DNA of 64,000 nucleotides from Sulfuritortus calidifontis (lineage in GTDB: Bacteria; Pseudomonadota; Gammaproteobacteria; Burkholderiales; Thiobacillaceae), in the NCBI RefSeq assembly GCF_003967275.1, contig NZ_AP018721.1:1736001-1800000 (forward strand). The letters are read 5' to 3'. The notes beneath the pieces are model-generated. The model saw only the letters and a list, made by a program, of their open reading frames with translations, did not search any database and was not told the origin of the DNA. Numbering within the stretch: position 1 is the first letter of the stretch; every line of letters starts with the position of its first letter. Below, piece after piece: positions 54,096 through 64,000 of this stretch. Position numbers and translations under genes: made by a program.

Positions 54096-57000
54096 CTAGC
54101 CGATCTTGCGCATCCCTTCGCCCAAACCGCGGAAGGCCTTCGGGTCAAAGCCCGTGCCGCCCGCAAGCGAGAGGCCGTCCTTGCCGAAGGCGAGGGTCGA
54201 ACCCAGGTAGCCGGCACTGGCCTTGCTGAGAGCAGTGGTATCGGCGCCCATGCGCTCGTCCAGCCAGGACAACGACGGCTTGTCGGCCAGGGCCTTGGAT
54301 ACGGCCAGGTCCATGTTCAGCCAGCGGGCGAACATCTGTGTGGCATCGCCCTGGCTGCGGCCGGCCGCGGCGGGTTGGCCGTGCTTGTCCCACTGGGCGG
54401 CATTGAGGGCAGCCGCTGCCGGCTGCTTCTTGTCCCAGTTCCCGCCTTCGCTCTCGTCGTCTTTCGATTTCGAACGCTTGTCCTCGTCGGCGGGGTCATA
54501 GCTGCGGTTGCGGGAGCCCGGATTGCCAGGGTAGGTGCCCGGGCCATCATTATGGTTGTAATCATGCCCGGGCGGCGGCGCATCCTCGCCATTGCCCAGG
54601 CCCTCGTTGCCGTGGCTGATGCTGACGCGGAAGACATCGGAGGCGGACAGGCTGCCCTCGGTGCTGCCAGTGGCCGCCACGCGATCGGTTGCAGTCACCC
54701 GGATGTCGAGATAGCCCACTTCCTTGGGTGCCCGGCCGGAGAACTTCTGGCTGGCCGCATCGAAGGTCAGCCAGTCAGGCAGCGCCGAACCGTCGGCCAG
54801 GGTGGCCGTGTAGTCGAGGGTGTCGCCCTCATCGATGTCTATAAAACTGCCCGCCGGCAAGGTCCAGCAGAACGGCTTGTGGAAGTTGATCTGCCGATCG
54901 GCCAGCGGCGTCACCAGGATGGGGGCGTCGTTGGTGCCGTTGACGGTGATTTCCAGGCTGGAGGCCACGGCAGCCATGCCGTCGGTGACGCTGTAGTCGA
55001 AGTGCTCGGTCACCACCTTGTCGCGGCCGAAGGCCTGCACCGCCGTGCTGTCGTTGTTCAGGCTGTAGGTGTAGCCACCATCGGCTGCCAGATTGAGGCT
55101 GCCATAGTTGCCGGCATAGTCGCCGGGGGCCTGCACGGTGAGCACCGTGCCCATGTCGACATCGCTGTCGTTGGCCAGGACGTTGCCGATGGCCGCGATT
55201 GCGAGATCCTCGATGACAGAGTTGACGTCGGCCTCGACGACCGGCGCGTCGTTGACACCGGTGACGGAGACTTCAAGGGCAGAGTCGACTGAGACCAGGC
55301 CGTCGGTGGCGGCATAGGCGAAATGGTCGATGGCCACTTGGCCCTCAGCCAGGGACTGCACCGCTAGGCTGTCGTTGCTCAGGCTATAGAGATAGCTGCC
55401 GTCGGCATTGAGGCTGAGGGTGCCGTAGGTGCCGACATAATCGCCGGGGGCGGCCACTTGCAGCACGGTGCCGGAATCGACATCGCTGTCGTTGACCAGC
55501 ACGTTGCCGGTTGCGGACAGGATGCCATCCTCGCCAGCCACGTTGGTATCGCCCGCTACCACCGGCGCATCGTTCACGCCCGTCACGCTGATATCCAGGG
55601 TCGAGCCGACGGCGGCGATGCCGTCAGTCACCTCGTAGGCGAAGCTGTCGACCACGACCTGACCCTCGGCCAAGGCCTGCACGGCGAGGCTGTCGTTGTG
55701 CAGGCTGTAGCTGTAGCTGCCATCGGCGGCGAAGGTGAGCGTGCCGTAGGCACCGACATAATCGCTGGTGGCGGCGATCTGGAGCACGGTGCCGTTGTCG
55801 ACGTCCGTGTCGTTGGACAAAACGTAGCCAGTGATCGGCAGGGCTGCATCCTCGATAGTGGCGGCGACGTCACCGGCGGTAACCGGGGCGTCGTTCACGC
55901 CGACGATGTTCACATTGACCAGCGAGGCGGCCTGGGCGCCCTTACTGTCGGCGATGGTGTAGCTGAAGCTGTCCTGCAGCACTTCGCCTTCGGCCAGGTT
56001 CTGGAAGGCGCTGCCGATGTCGTAGCTGATCTGGCCGTCGGTGAGGGTGATGTCGGCGCCGACCTGGGAGGTGCCAACCGCGATGACCGAGAGGACATCG
56101 TTGGGGTTGGGGTCGGTGTCGTTGGCCAGAAGATCGGTGGTCGGGAAAATGAGTGCGTCACCATCCTCGTAGACCGTGATGCTGTCGGCGTTGGCCACCG
56201 GCGGCCGGTTGCGCAGGCCGTCGATGCCGGCGCGGTCGAGGCTGCTGCCGTCGCCGAAGACGATGCGGTCGATGCCTTCAGCCTGGGCATACCAGTTGTC
56301 GAGGGTGACAAAGTCTTCGGTGCCGAGGATGTGGATCAGCAGGTCGTCGCCGACCCGTTCGGCTTCGAGGTTAAACTCGGTCAGGCCACTGCCGACCAGC
56401 AGGGTGTCGCTGCCCTGGCCGTCGACGATGCGGTCGTTACCGCTGCCCAGTTGGAAGACATAGCTGTCGTTGCCGGCACCACCGACCAAGGTATCGTTGG
56501 CGGCGCCGCCGTCCAGGGTGTCGTTGCCTGCCCCGCCATCGAGCTGGTTGTTGCCGGCGTTGCCGACGAGGATGTTGTCCAGCGCATTGCCGGTGCCGAG
56601 GATGTCGGCATTGCCTAGCAGGCTGAGGTTTTCGACGTTGTTGCCCAAGGTGTAGCTGATGCTCGACTGGACCCGATCGATGCCGGCATCGGCCGCCTCG
56701 GTCACGGTGTCACCCAGGTCGTCCACCACATAGATGTCGTCACCCATGCCACCGCTCATGGCATCGGCACCCGTACCGCCATCGAGCAGGTCGTTGCCGG
56801 CATTGCCGATCAGCGTGTCGTTACCGGCCAGACCGGACAACACGTTGTCGCCGGCGTTGCCGGTCAGGGTGTTGGCCGCAGCGTTGCCCGTGCCATTCAG
56901 ATCGGCATTGCCGGTGAGGGTGAGATTCTCGAGGTTGTCGCCCAGGCTGTAGCTGACGGACGACTGGACGAGGTCGGTGCCTTCGCCTGCGGCTTCGACC

Positions 57001-60000
57001 ACCACATCGCCGGCATTGTCCACCACGTAGGTATCGTTGCCGGCACCGCCGACCAAGCTGTCCGCCCCGGCACCGCCATCGAGCACGTTGGCGCCGCTGT
57101 TGCCGACCAGGCTGTTGTCCAGCTCGTTGCCGGTGGCGTTGATGTTGGCCGTGCCGGTCAAGGTCAGGTTCTCGACGTTGGCGGACAGGCCGTAGCTGAC
57201 GGAGGCACTGACACTATCGATACCTTCGTCGGCATTCTCGACCACGCTGTCGGCTGCATTGTCGACGACATAGCCGTCGTTGCCTGCGCCGCCGACCAGG
57301 GTGTCGGCGCCGGCGCCACCGTCGAGGGTGTCGTTACCATCCAAGCCCTGGAGGATGTTGGCCCCGCTGTTGCCGGCGATCACGTTGTCGAGCGCGTTGC
57401 CGGTGCCATCAATGTTGCCGGTGCCGGTGAGGCTGAGGTTTTCGACGTTGTCGCTTAGGCTGTAGCTGGCCGAGGCCTGTACGGTATCCAGGCCCGCATC
57501 GGCCGCCTCAACGACCACATCGGCGCTGTTGTCGACCACATAGGTATCGTCGCCGAGGCCGCCGATCAGGATGTCGGCACCGGCTGCACCGTCGAGCAGG
57601 TTGTTGCCGTCGGTGCCGATGAGGGTATTGGCCAAGGCGTTGCCGGTAGCGTTGAGATTGCCGGTGCCGGTCAGGGTCAGGTTCTCGACGTTGGCGGTCA
57701 TCGTGTAGCTGACACTCGACAGCACGCTGTCGACGCCCTCGCCGGCCGCTTCGGTCACCACGTCGCCGGCGTTGTCGACGAGGTAGGTGTCGTCGCCGCC
57801 GTTGCCGGCCATGCTGTCGGCGCCGCTGCCGCCATCGAGCAGGTCGTTGCCGGCATTGCCGACCAGCGTGTCGTTGCCGGCCAGGCCGTAGAGCGCGTTG
57901 TCGCCGGCATTGCCGGTCAGCACGTTGGCGCTGGCATTGCCGGTACCGGTGAGCGATTCGCTGCCGGTCAGCGTGAGGTTCTCCAGGGTATCGGCCAGCG
58001 TGTAGCTGATGGCGGACTGGACGGTGTCGGTGCCCTCGCCGGCCAGTTCGGTCACCACGTCACCGGCCTCATCGACCACATAGGTGTCGTTGCCGGCGCC
58101 GCCGGTCATGATGTCGGCACCGCTGCCGCCATCCAGGGTGTCGTTGCCGGCATTGCCGGTCAGCGTGTCGTTGCCAGCCAGGCCAGAGAGCACGTTGTTT
58201 CCGCTGTTGCCGATGATGACGTTGTCAAGATCGTTGCCGGTGCCGTTGATGCTGGCCGTGCCGGTCAAGATCAGATTCTCGACATTGTCGGCCAGGGTGT
58301 AGTTGGCCGAGGCCTGGACGGTGTCGGTACCTTCGCCGGCCAGCTCGGTCACTACATCGGCGGTGTTGTCGACGACATAGGTATCGTCGCCGGTGCCGCC
58401 GATCAGGCTGTCCGCCCCTGCCCCACCGTCCAGGGTGTTGTTGCCGGCCGTGCCGGTGATGGTGTTGTTGAGGCTGTTGCCGGTGCCGTTGAGCGCCGCA
58501 CCGGTCAGCACCAGGTTCTCGACGTTGGCCGTCAGCGTGTAGTTGACGCTGGACTTCACAGTGTCGTTGCCTGCGCTGGCCGCCTCGGTCACCACGTCGC
58601 CGGCATTGTCGACGATGTAGGTGTCGTCGCCCGTGCCGCCGCTCATGCTGTCGGCACCCGCGCCGCCATCCAGGGTGTCGTTGCCGGCATCGCCACTGAG
58701 GGTGTTGTTGCCGCTGTTGCCGAGCAGGATGTTGTCCAGGGTATTGCCGGTGCCGTTGATGTTGGCCGTGCCGGTGAGCGTCAAATTCTCGACGTTGGCC
58801 GAGAGGGTGTAGCTGGCGCTGGCGTATACGTTGTCGGTGCCGCCGCCGGCCGCCTCGGTGATGACATCGGCGGTATTGTCGACGATATAGGTGTCGTTGC
58901 CGGCACCACCGATCATGGTGTCTGCGCCCGCACCACCGTCAATGACGTTGTTGCCGCTGTTGCCGGTGAGGGTGTTGTTGAGAGTGTTGCCGGTGCCATT
59001 GAGGTCTGCCGCGCCGGTGAGGGTGAGGTTCTCGACATTGGCCCCCAGGGTGTAGCTAATCGAGGACTGGACCAGGTCGGTGCCCTCGTTGGCAGCCTCG
59101 GTCACCACGTCGCCCACCTCATCGACGACATAGGTATCGTTTCCGGCATTGCCCGCCATGGTGTCGGCACCGACGCCGCCATCCAGGGTGTCGTTGCCGG
59201 CGTTGCCGGTCAGCGTGTCGTTGCCGGCAACGCCGGAGAGCACGTTGTTACCGCTGTTGCCGACGATGACGTTGTTCAACTCGTTGCCGGTGCCGTTGAT
59301 GTTGCCAGTACCGGTGAGCGTGAGGTTCTCGACGTTGGCCGTCAGGGTGTAGTTGACGCTGGCCTGGACCAGATCGGTACCCTCGTCCGCATTCTCGATG
59401 ACGACATCGGCCGTATTGTCGACGACATAGGTGTCGTTGCCGGTGCCACCGACCAGGGTGTCGGCGCCGGCACCGCCGTCCAGGGTGTCGTTGCCATCGA
59501 GGCCATAGAGGGTGTTAACCCCGGTGTTGCCGATAATCACGTTGGCCAGCACGTTGCCGGTGCCGTTGATGTTGGCGCTGCCGGTGAGGGTGAGGTTCTC
59601 GACGTTGGCCGACAGCGTGTAGGTGGCCGAAGACTGGACCAGATCGGTGCCTTCGTTCAGGTTCTCGACGATCACGTCGGCGGTGTTGTCGACCACATAG
59701 GTATCGTTGCCAATGCCGCCCGCCATGGTGTCGATGTCCAGACCGCCATTGAGGGTGTCGTTGCCCGCGTTGCCATACAGCGTGTCGCTGCCGGCTTCAC
59801 CATTGAGCGTGTCGTTACCGTCGCCGCCGATCAGGGTGTCGTCGCCGGAGCCGGCATTGATGGTGTCGTCACCGGCGCCGCCATCCAAGACGTTGGAAAC
59901 GCTGTTGCCCGTGATGATGTTGTTCAGGGTGTTGCCGGTCCCGTCGATCAGGGCCGTACCGGTGAGGGTGAGGTTTTCAACGTTGCTGGTCAGCGTGTAG

Positions 60001-63000
60001 GTGATGCTGGACTGGACCAGGTCGGTGCCCTCGTTCAGGTTCTCGGTCACCAGGTCGCCATTGTCGTCCACCACGTAGGTGTCGTTGCCGGCACCACCGG
60101 CCATGGTGTCGGCACCGGTGCCGCCATCCAGGGTGTCGTTGCCGGCGTTGCCGGTCAGCGTGTCGTTTCCGGCCAGGCCAGACAGCACGTTGTTGCCGCT
60201 GTTGCCGACGATGATGTTGTCGAGGCCATTACCGGTGCCGTTGATGCTGGCCGTACCGGTCAGGGTGAGGTTCTCGGCGTTGGCCGACAGGGTATAGGTC
60301 ACACTGGACTGCACCAGGTCCGTGCCTTCGTCGGCTGCCTCGATCACGGTGTCGCCCGTGTTATCGACGATGTAGGTGTCGTTACCGGTGCCGCCGGTCA
60401 TGGCATCGGCGCCTGCACCGCCATTCAGGGTGTCGTTGCCTTCCAGGCCATAAAGCGCGTTGGCACCGGTGTTGCCTATGATCACGTTGTCGAGCACGTT
60501 GCCGGTGCCATTGATGTTGGCCGTGCCGGTGAGGGTGAGGTTCTCGACGTTGTCCGACAGGGTGTAGGTAGCCGAGGACTGGACCAGATCGGTACCCTCG
60601 TTCAGGTTCTCGATAATCACATCGGCGGTGTTGTCGACAATGTAGGTATCGTTACCAGTGCCGCCGGCCATGGTGTCGATATCGAGGCCGCCGTTGAGGG
60701 TGTCGTTACCGGCATTGCCATAAATCGTGTCGCTGCCGGCTTCACCATTGAGCATATCGTTGCCGTCGCCACCGGTGATGGTGTCGTTACCCGAGGCCGC
60801 ATTGACGGTGTCATCCCCCGCGCCGGCATCGATGATGTTGGCACCGCTGTTGCCGGTGATGAGGTTGTTGAGGGTGTTGCCGGTGCCGTCGATATTGGCC
60901 GTGCCGGTAAGGGTGAGGTTCTCGACGTTGCTGGTCAGCGTGTAGGTGATACTGGACTGGACCAGGTCGGTGCCTTCGTTCAGGTTCTCGGTCACCAGGT
61001 CGCCGTTGTCGTCCACCACATAGGTGTCGTTGCCGGCACCACCCGCCATGGTGTCGGCACCCGTGCCGCCATCCAGGGTGTCGTTGCCGGCGTTGCCGGT
61101 CAGCGTGTCATTGCCGGCCAGGCCGGACAGCACGTTGTTGCCACTGTTGCCGATGATGACGTTGTTCAGCGCGTTGCCGGTGCCGTTGATGCTGGCCGTG
61201 CCGGTCAGAGTCAAGTTCTCGACGTTGTTGGTCAAGGTGTAGCTGATGCTGGACTCGACGGTGTCGATGCCTTCGTCCAGGCTCTCGGTCACGATGTCGC
61301 CGGCGTTTTCCACCACATAGGTATCGTTGCCCAGGTTGCCAGCCATCTGGTCGGCGCCGGTGCTGCCGTCCAGGCGGTTGTTGCCGGTGTTGCCGAGGAT
61401 GATGTTGTTGAGGGTGTTGCCGGTGCCGTTGATGTTGGCGGTTCCGGTCAATGTCAGGTTCTCGACGTTACTGGTCAGAGTGTAGCTCACCGAGGAATAG
61501 ACCAGGTCGGTACCGGCACTGGCCGCCTCGGTCACCGCATCGCCCGAATTGTCGACGATATAGGTGTCGTTTCCGGTGCCGCCCTGCATGGCATCGGCAC
61601 CCGCCCCGCCGTCGATCACGTTGTTGCCGCTGTTGCCGATGATGGTGTTGTTGAGGACGTTGCCGGTGCCGTCGATGTTGGCGGTGCCGGTGAGGGTCAG
61701 GTTCTCGACGTTGTCGGACAGGGTATAGGTGGCCGAGGACTGCACCAGATCGGTGCCCTCGTTGAGGTTTTCCACCACCACGTCGGCCGTGTTGTCGACC
61801 ACATAGGTATCGTTGCCCGCCCCGCCGGCCAGCACGTTGATGCCGCTGTTCGAGGTGATGACGTTGGCCAGGGCGTTGCCGGTGCCGTTGATGTCATCGC
61901 TGCCGGTGAGGGTAAGGTTCTCGACGTTGTTGGTCAGGGTGTAGCTGATCGAAGACTGGACCAGGTCGGTGCCTTCGTTGGCGTTCTCCGTCACCAGGTC
62001 GCCTGCGTTGTCGACGACATAGGTATCGTTGCCGGCGCCACCCGCCATGGTGTCGGCCCCCGTGCCGCCATCCAGGGTGTCGTTGCCGGCGTTGCCGGTC
62101 AGCGTATCGTTGCCGGCCAGGCCCGACAACACATTGTTGCCACTGTTTCCGACGATCACGTTGTCCAGCTCGTTGCCGGCGCCGTTGATGCTGGCCGTGC
62201 CGGTCAGGGTCAGGTTCTCGACGTTGGCGCCCAGCGTGTAGCTGATGGAAGACTGGACGGTGTCGATGCCTTCGTCGGCATTCTCCGTCACCGTGTCGCT
62301 CGCGCTGTCGACGACATAGGTGTCGTCGCCGGCGTTGCCGCTCATGGCATCGTTGCCGGTGCCGCCGTCGAGCAGGTCATTGCCTGCATTGCCGATCAGG
62401 GTGTCGTTGCCGGCCAGGCCGTAAAGCTTGTTGTTGCCGCTGTTGCCGATCAGGGTGTTGTCCAGGGTATTGCCGGTGGCGTCGATGTTGGCGGCCCCGG
62501 TCAGGGTCATATTCTCGACGTTGGCCGACAGGGTGTAGCTCACCGAGGAGAGCACGGTGTCGGTACCGGAGCCGGAATTCTCGGTCACCACATCGCCGGC
62601 ATTGTCGACGATGTAGGTGTCATTGCCCGCGCCGCCGGCCATCTGGTCGGCACCCGCCGCACCGTCGAGCACGTTGTCGCCGCTATTGCCGGTGAGCGTG
62701 TTGTTCTGGGCGCTGCCGGTGCCGTCGTGGTTGGCCGTGCCGGTGAGGATCAGGTTCTCGACGTTGTCGGAGAGGGTGTAGGTGGCCGAGGACTGGACGG
62801 TGTCGTTGCCCTCGCCCGCGTTCTCGATCACCACATCGGCCGTGTCGTTGACCAGATAGGTGTCGTTGCCCGCGCCACCGGCCAGGGTGTTGATGCCGGC
62901 GTTGGCGGTGAGGGTGTTGTCCAGGGCGTTGCCGGTGCCGGAAAGGTCGGCGCTGCCGGTGAGGGTGAGGTTTTCGATATTGGCACTCAGCGTGTAGTCC

Positions 63001-64000
63001 GCCGAGGCCAGCACCGTGTCGGTGCCCTCATTGGCATTCTCCAGCACGACATCGGCGCTGTTATCGACGATATAAGTGTCGTTGCCGGCGCCGCCGATCA
63101 GGCTGTCGGCCCCCGCCCCGCCGTCCAGCAGGTTGTTGCCTGCCGTGCCGGTGAGGCTGTTGGCCAGGGCATTACCGGTACCGTTGAGATCATCGGTGCC
63201 GGTAAGCACCAGATTCTCGACGTTGTCGGTCAGGGTGTAGCTGATGGATGACTGCACGGTGTCCGTGCCTGCGTCAGCCACCTCGCTAACCACATCGCCT
63301 GCGTTGTCGACGATATAGGTGTCGTCCCCCATGCCACCGGCCATGGCATCGGCCCCGACACCACCGTCCAGCAGGTTGTTGCCGCTGTTGCCGGTGAGCG
63401 TGTTGTCGAGCTCGTTGCCGGTGCCGTCGATGTTGGCCGTGCCGGTGAGGATCAGGTTCTCGACGTTGTCGGTCAGCGCATAGCTGATGGACGACTGCAC
63501 CGTGTCGGTGCCTTCACCCGCCAGCTCGGTCACGACATCGCCGGCGTTGTCGACGATATAGGTGTCGTCACCCGCACCGCCTGCCATGGCATCGGCCCCG
63601 CTGCCGCCATCGAGCAGGTCGTTGCCCGCACCACCGGCCAGGGTGTCGTTGCCATCCAGGCCATAGAGCGCATTGTCGCCGGCATTGCCGGTCAGGGTAT
63701 TGGCCAGGACATTGCCGGTAGCCGTAAGGTTTTGCGTACCGGTGAGCGTAAGGTTCTCGACGTTGTCGGCCAGGGCATAACTCACCGAGGCCTCGATGCC
63801 GTCGGTACCGGCACTGGCAGCCTCGGTCACCACGTCGCCGGTGTTGTCGACGATGTAGGTGTCGTTGCCGGCGCCGCCGGCCATCTGGTCGGCCCCGGCG
63901 CCGCCGTCGATGCGGTTGTTGCCGCTGTTGCCGACGATGCTGTTGCCGAGCGCATTGCCGGTACCGTCGATGCTGGCCGTGCCGGTGAGGCTGAGGTTCT
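54096..64000 (-). CDS. Giant RTX/VCBS surface protein (C-terminal about 3300 residues)
   Basis: The frame is open from the stop at 54096 to the right edge. From the N-terminal side it holds at least 27 tandem units of 72-126 residues, each with an ENLTLTG motif and GGAGNDT-type calcium-binding nonapeptides (56400-64000). Then come three to four VCBS/cadherin-like domains (GVNDAPV...NDSDVD), a dystroglycan-type domain near 54640-54930, and a tail of about 170 residues ending [10 protein letters not shown]. This is a type I secreted giant adhesin or biofilm matrix protein; the fusion protein gene downstream supports that. No protease or lipase motif is visible. The N terminus lies outside the window. 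Confidence 0.92.
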   Translation of the reverse strand, partial: NLSLTGTASIDGTGNALGNSIVGNSGNNRIDGGAGADQMAGGAGNDTYIVDNTGDVVTEAASAGTDGIEASVSYALADNVENLTLTGTQNLTATGNVLANTLTGNAGDNALYGLDGNDTLAGGAGNDLLDGGSGADAMAGGAGDDTYIVDNAGDVVTELAGEGTDTVQSSISYALTDNVENLILTGTANIDGTGNELDNTLTGNSGNNLLDGGVGADAMAGGMGDDTYIVDNAGDVVSEVADAGTDTVQSSISYTLTDNVENLVLTGTDDLNGTGNALANSLTGTAGNNLLDGGAGADSLIGGAGNDTYIVDNSADVVLENANEGTDTVLASADYTLSANIENLTLTGSADLSGTGNALDNTLTANAGINTLAGGAGNDTYLVNDTADVVIENAGEGNDTVQSSATYTLSDNVENLILTGTANHDGTGSAQNNTLTGNSGDNVLDGAAGADQMAGGAGNDTYIVDNAGDVVTENSGSGTDTVLSSVSYTLSANVENMTLTGAANIDATGNTLDNTLIGNSGNNKLYGLAGNDTLIGNAGNDLLDGGTGNDAMSGNAGDDTYVVDSASDTVTENADEGIDTVQSSISYTLGANVENLTLTGTASINGAGNELDNVIVGNSGNNVLSGLAGNDTLTGNAGNDTLDGGTGADTMAGGAGNDTYVVDNAGDLVTENANEGTDLVQSSISYTLTNNVENLTLTGSDDINGTGNALANVITSNSGINVLAGGAGNDTYVVDNTADVVVENLNEGTDLVQSSATYTLSDNVENLTLTGTANIDGTGNVLNNTIIGNSGNNVIDGGAGADAMQGGTGNDTYIVDNSGDAVTEAASAGTDLVYSSVSYTLTSNVENLTLTGTANINGTGNTLNNIILGNTGNNRLDGSTGADQMAGNLGNDTYVVENAGDIVTESLDEGIDTVESSISYTLTNNVENLTLTGTASINGTGNALNNVIIGNSGNNVLSGLAGNDTLTGNAGNDTLDGGTGADTMAGGAGNDTYVVDDNGDLVTENLNEGTDLVQSSITYTLTSNVENLTLTGTANIDGTGNTLNNLITGNSGANIIDAGAGDDTVNAASGNDTITGGDGNDMLNGEAGSDTIYGNAGNDTLNGGLDIDTMAGGTGNDTYIVDNTADVIIENLNEGTDLVQSSATYTLSDNVENLTLTGTANINGTGNVLDNVIIGNTGANALYGLEGNDTLNGGAGADAMTGGTGNDTYIVDNTGDTVIEAADEGTDLVQSSVTYTLSANAENLTLTGTASINGTGNGLDNIIVGNSGNNVLSGLAGNDTLTGNAGNDTLDGGTGADTMAGGAGNDTYVVDDNGDLVTENLNEGTDLVQSSITYTLTSNVENLTLTGTALIDGTGNTLNNIITGNSVSNVLDGGAGDDTINAGSGDDTLIGGDGNDTLNGEAGSDTLYGNAGNDTLNGGLDIDTMAGGIGNDTYVVDNTADVIVENLNEGTDLVQSSATYTLSANVENLTLTGSANINGTGNVLANVIIGNTGVNTLYGLDGNDTLDGGAGADTLVGGTGNDTYVVDNTADVVIENADEGTDLVQASVNYTLTANVENLTLTGTGNINGTGNELNNVIVGNSGNNVLSGVAGNDTLTGNAGNDTLDGGVGADTMAGNAGNDTYVVDEVGDVVTEAANEGTDLVQSSISYTLGANVENLTLTGAADLNGTGNTLNNTLTGNSGNNVIDGGAGADTMIGGAGNDTYIVDNTADVITEAAGGGTDNVYASASYTLSANVENLTLTGTANINGTGNTLDNILLGNSGNNTLSGDAGNDTLDGGAGADSMSGGTGDDTYIVDNAGDVVTEAASAGNDTVKSSVNYTLTANVENLVLTGAALNGTGNSLNNTITGTAGNNTLDGGAGADSLIGGTGDDTYVVDNTADVVTELAGEGTDTVQASANYTLADNVENLILTGTASINGTGNDLDNVIIGNSGNNVLSGLAGNDTLTGNAGNDTLDGGSGADIMTGGAGNDTYVVDEAGDVVTELAGEGTDTVQSAISYTLADTLENLTLTGSESLTGTGNASANVLTGNAGDNALYGLAGNDTLVGNAGNDLLDGGSGADSMAGNGGDDTYLVDNAGDVVTEAAGEGVDSVLSSVSYTMTANVENLTLTGTGNLNATGNALANTLIGTDGNNLLDGAAGADILIGGLGDDTYVVDNSADVVVEAADAGLDTVQASASYSLSDNVENLSLTGTGNIDGTGNALDNVIAGNSGANILQGLDGNDTLDGGAGADTLVGGAGNDGYVVDNAADSVVENADEGIDSVSASVSYGLSANVENLTLTGTANINATGNELDNSLVGNSGANVLDGGAGADSLVGGAGNDTYVVDNAGDVVVEAAGEGTDLVQSSVSYSLGDNLENLTLTGNADLNGTGNAAANTLTGNAGDNVLSGLAGNDTLIGNAGNDLLDGGTGADAMSGGMGDDIYVVDDLGDTVTEAADAGIDRVQSSISYTLGNNVENLSLLGNADILGTGNALDNILVGNAGNNQLDGGAGNDTLDGGAANDTLVGGAGNDSYVFQLGSGNDRIVDGQGSDTLLVGSGLTEFNLEAERVGDDLLIHILGTEDFVTLDNWYAQAEGIDRIVFGDGSSLDRAGIDGLRNRPPVANADSITVYEDGDALIFPTTDLLANDTDPNPNDVLSVIAVGTSQVGADITLTDGQISYDIGSAFQNLAEGEVLQDSFSYTIADSKGAQAASLVNVNIVGVNDAPVTAGDVAATIEDAALPITGYVLSNDTDVDNGTVLQIAATSDYVGAYGTLTFAADGSYSYSLHNDSLAVQALAEGQVVVDSFAYEVTDGIAAVGSTLDISVTGVNDAPVVAGDTNVAGEDGILSATGNVLVNDSDVDSGTVLQVAAPGDYVGTYGTLSLNADGSYLYSLSNDSLAVQSLAEGQVAIDHFAYAATDGLVSVDSALEVSVTGVNDAPVVEADVNSVIEDLAIAAIGNVLANDSDVDMGTVLTVQAPGDYAGNYGSLNLAADGGYTYSLNNDSTAVQAFGRDKVVTEHFDYSVTDGMAAVASSLEITVNGTNDAPILVTPLADRQINFHKPFCWTLPAGSFIDIDEGDTLDYTATLADGSALPDWLTFDAASQKFSGRAPKEVGYLDIRVTATDRVAATGSTEGSLSASDVFRVSISHGNEGLGNGEDAPPPGHDYNHNDGPGTYPGNPGSRNRSYDPADEDKRSKSKDDESEGGNWDKKQPAAAALNAAQWDKHGQPAAAGRSQGDATQMFARWLNMDLAVSKALADKPSLSWLDERMGADTTALSKASAGYLGSTLAFGKDGLSLAGGTGFDPKAFRGLGEGMRKIG
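59336..61225 (-). repeat. Higher-order tandem duplication inside the RTX array (2 x 945 bp)
   Basis: The ENL motif recurs at plus-strand coordinates 61211, 60914, 60536, 60266, then 59969, 59591 and 59321: intervals of 297, 378, 270, then 297, 378, 270 nt. The three-unit block of 945 bp is therefore present twice in tandem (about 60281-61225 and 59336-60280) with high similarity. Confidence 0.85.

Noticed and set aside
55458-56618. A plus-strand frame of 386 codons inside the RTX gene
   Set aside because: It is the complement of the repeated domain DNA, low in complexity, and has no start signal; many similar short frames occur along the array.
56400-64000. CRISPR or satellite array reading of the regular repeats at the right edge
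   Set aside because: The repeats are in one open reading frame with conserved calcium-binding motifs and multiples of nine codons, so they are protein repeats.

Overview
The window is a GC-rich chromosomal segment from a betaproteobacterium. The order kinase - yicC - gmk - rpoZ - spoT, the ubiC-ubiA pair, the P-II/nadE neighbourhood and the protein sequences all fit that class; a Thiobacillaceae or Rhodocyclales-like relative is possible but cannot be fixed from sequence alone. Gene density is high, many neighbours overlap by 1-4 nt, and most of the content is core metabolism and RNA/DNA housekeeping interrupted by a few mobile or repetitive features.

Layout. 1-1490: the start of a leftward Ser/Thr kinase, then yicC with its terminator. 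1531-8212: an integrative element of about 6.7 kb inserted between yicC and gmk. It carries a tyrosine integrase, an AlpA-type regulator, tiny accessory ORFs, a PrimPol-DUF927 replication protein, an iteron-like cluster, a sigma-region-4-like small protein, a terminator and a strongly folded non-coding segment, and it is bounded by 25-nt near-identical direct repeats. 8370-18857: gmk, rpoZ, spoT, a GGDEF-EAL sensor, ridA, recG, ubiC, ubiA and mogA. 18991-20100: an HD-GYP-like protein that has lost its HD dyad. 20181-26006: a tightly packed envelope-glycosylation operon (GT2, two ArnT/PMT-like transferases, two PAP2 phosphatases, a lipoprotein). 26007-33737: M48 peptidase, nitroreductase, ferritin-like DUF455, pgl, a PolB-like exonuclease, rlmD, a BI-1 protein and lysC, the last with a probable internal start for a beta subunit. 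33872-34671: tRNA-Ser, tRNA-Arg and tRNA-Asp with a 42-nt perfect palindrome and a 154-nt duplicated non-coding block. 34981-40659: an intact HD-GYP protein, mak, two small ORFs, a GlcD-type oxidase and rlmM. 40877-48610: P-II, nadE, alpha-glucan phosphorylase, then divergent acetate kinase and phosphoketolase. 48717-52474: a zinc-sensor diguanylate cyclase, a MITE-like element, an Uup-type ABC-F protein, a DksA/TraR protein and tRNA-Arg(CCU). 52609-64000: a type I secretion fusion protein and the C-terminal 3.3 kaa of a giant RTX/VCBS protein that runs off the right edge.

How the genes work together. Glycogen phosphorylase, fructokinase (Mak), 6-phosphogluconolactonase, phosphoketolase and acetate kinase suggest mobilisation of stored glycogen to sugar phosphates and then to acetyl phosphate, acetate and ATP. 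The four second-messenger proteins (GGDEF-EAL, DgcZ-like, one intact and one degenerate HD-GYP) together with the secreted giant adhesin-like protein suggest c-di-GMP-controlled surface attachment. SpoT, omega subunit, DksA-like protein and P-II point to stringent and nitrogen control. The most unusual parts are the small integrative element with its iteron cluster and folded right end, the giant repeat protein whose units come in multiples of nine residues with a 945-bp higher-order duplication, and a MITE whose two ends supply the stop codons of both flanking genes.
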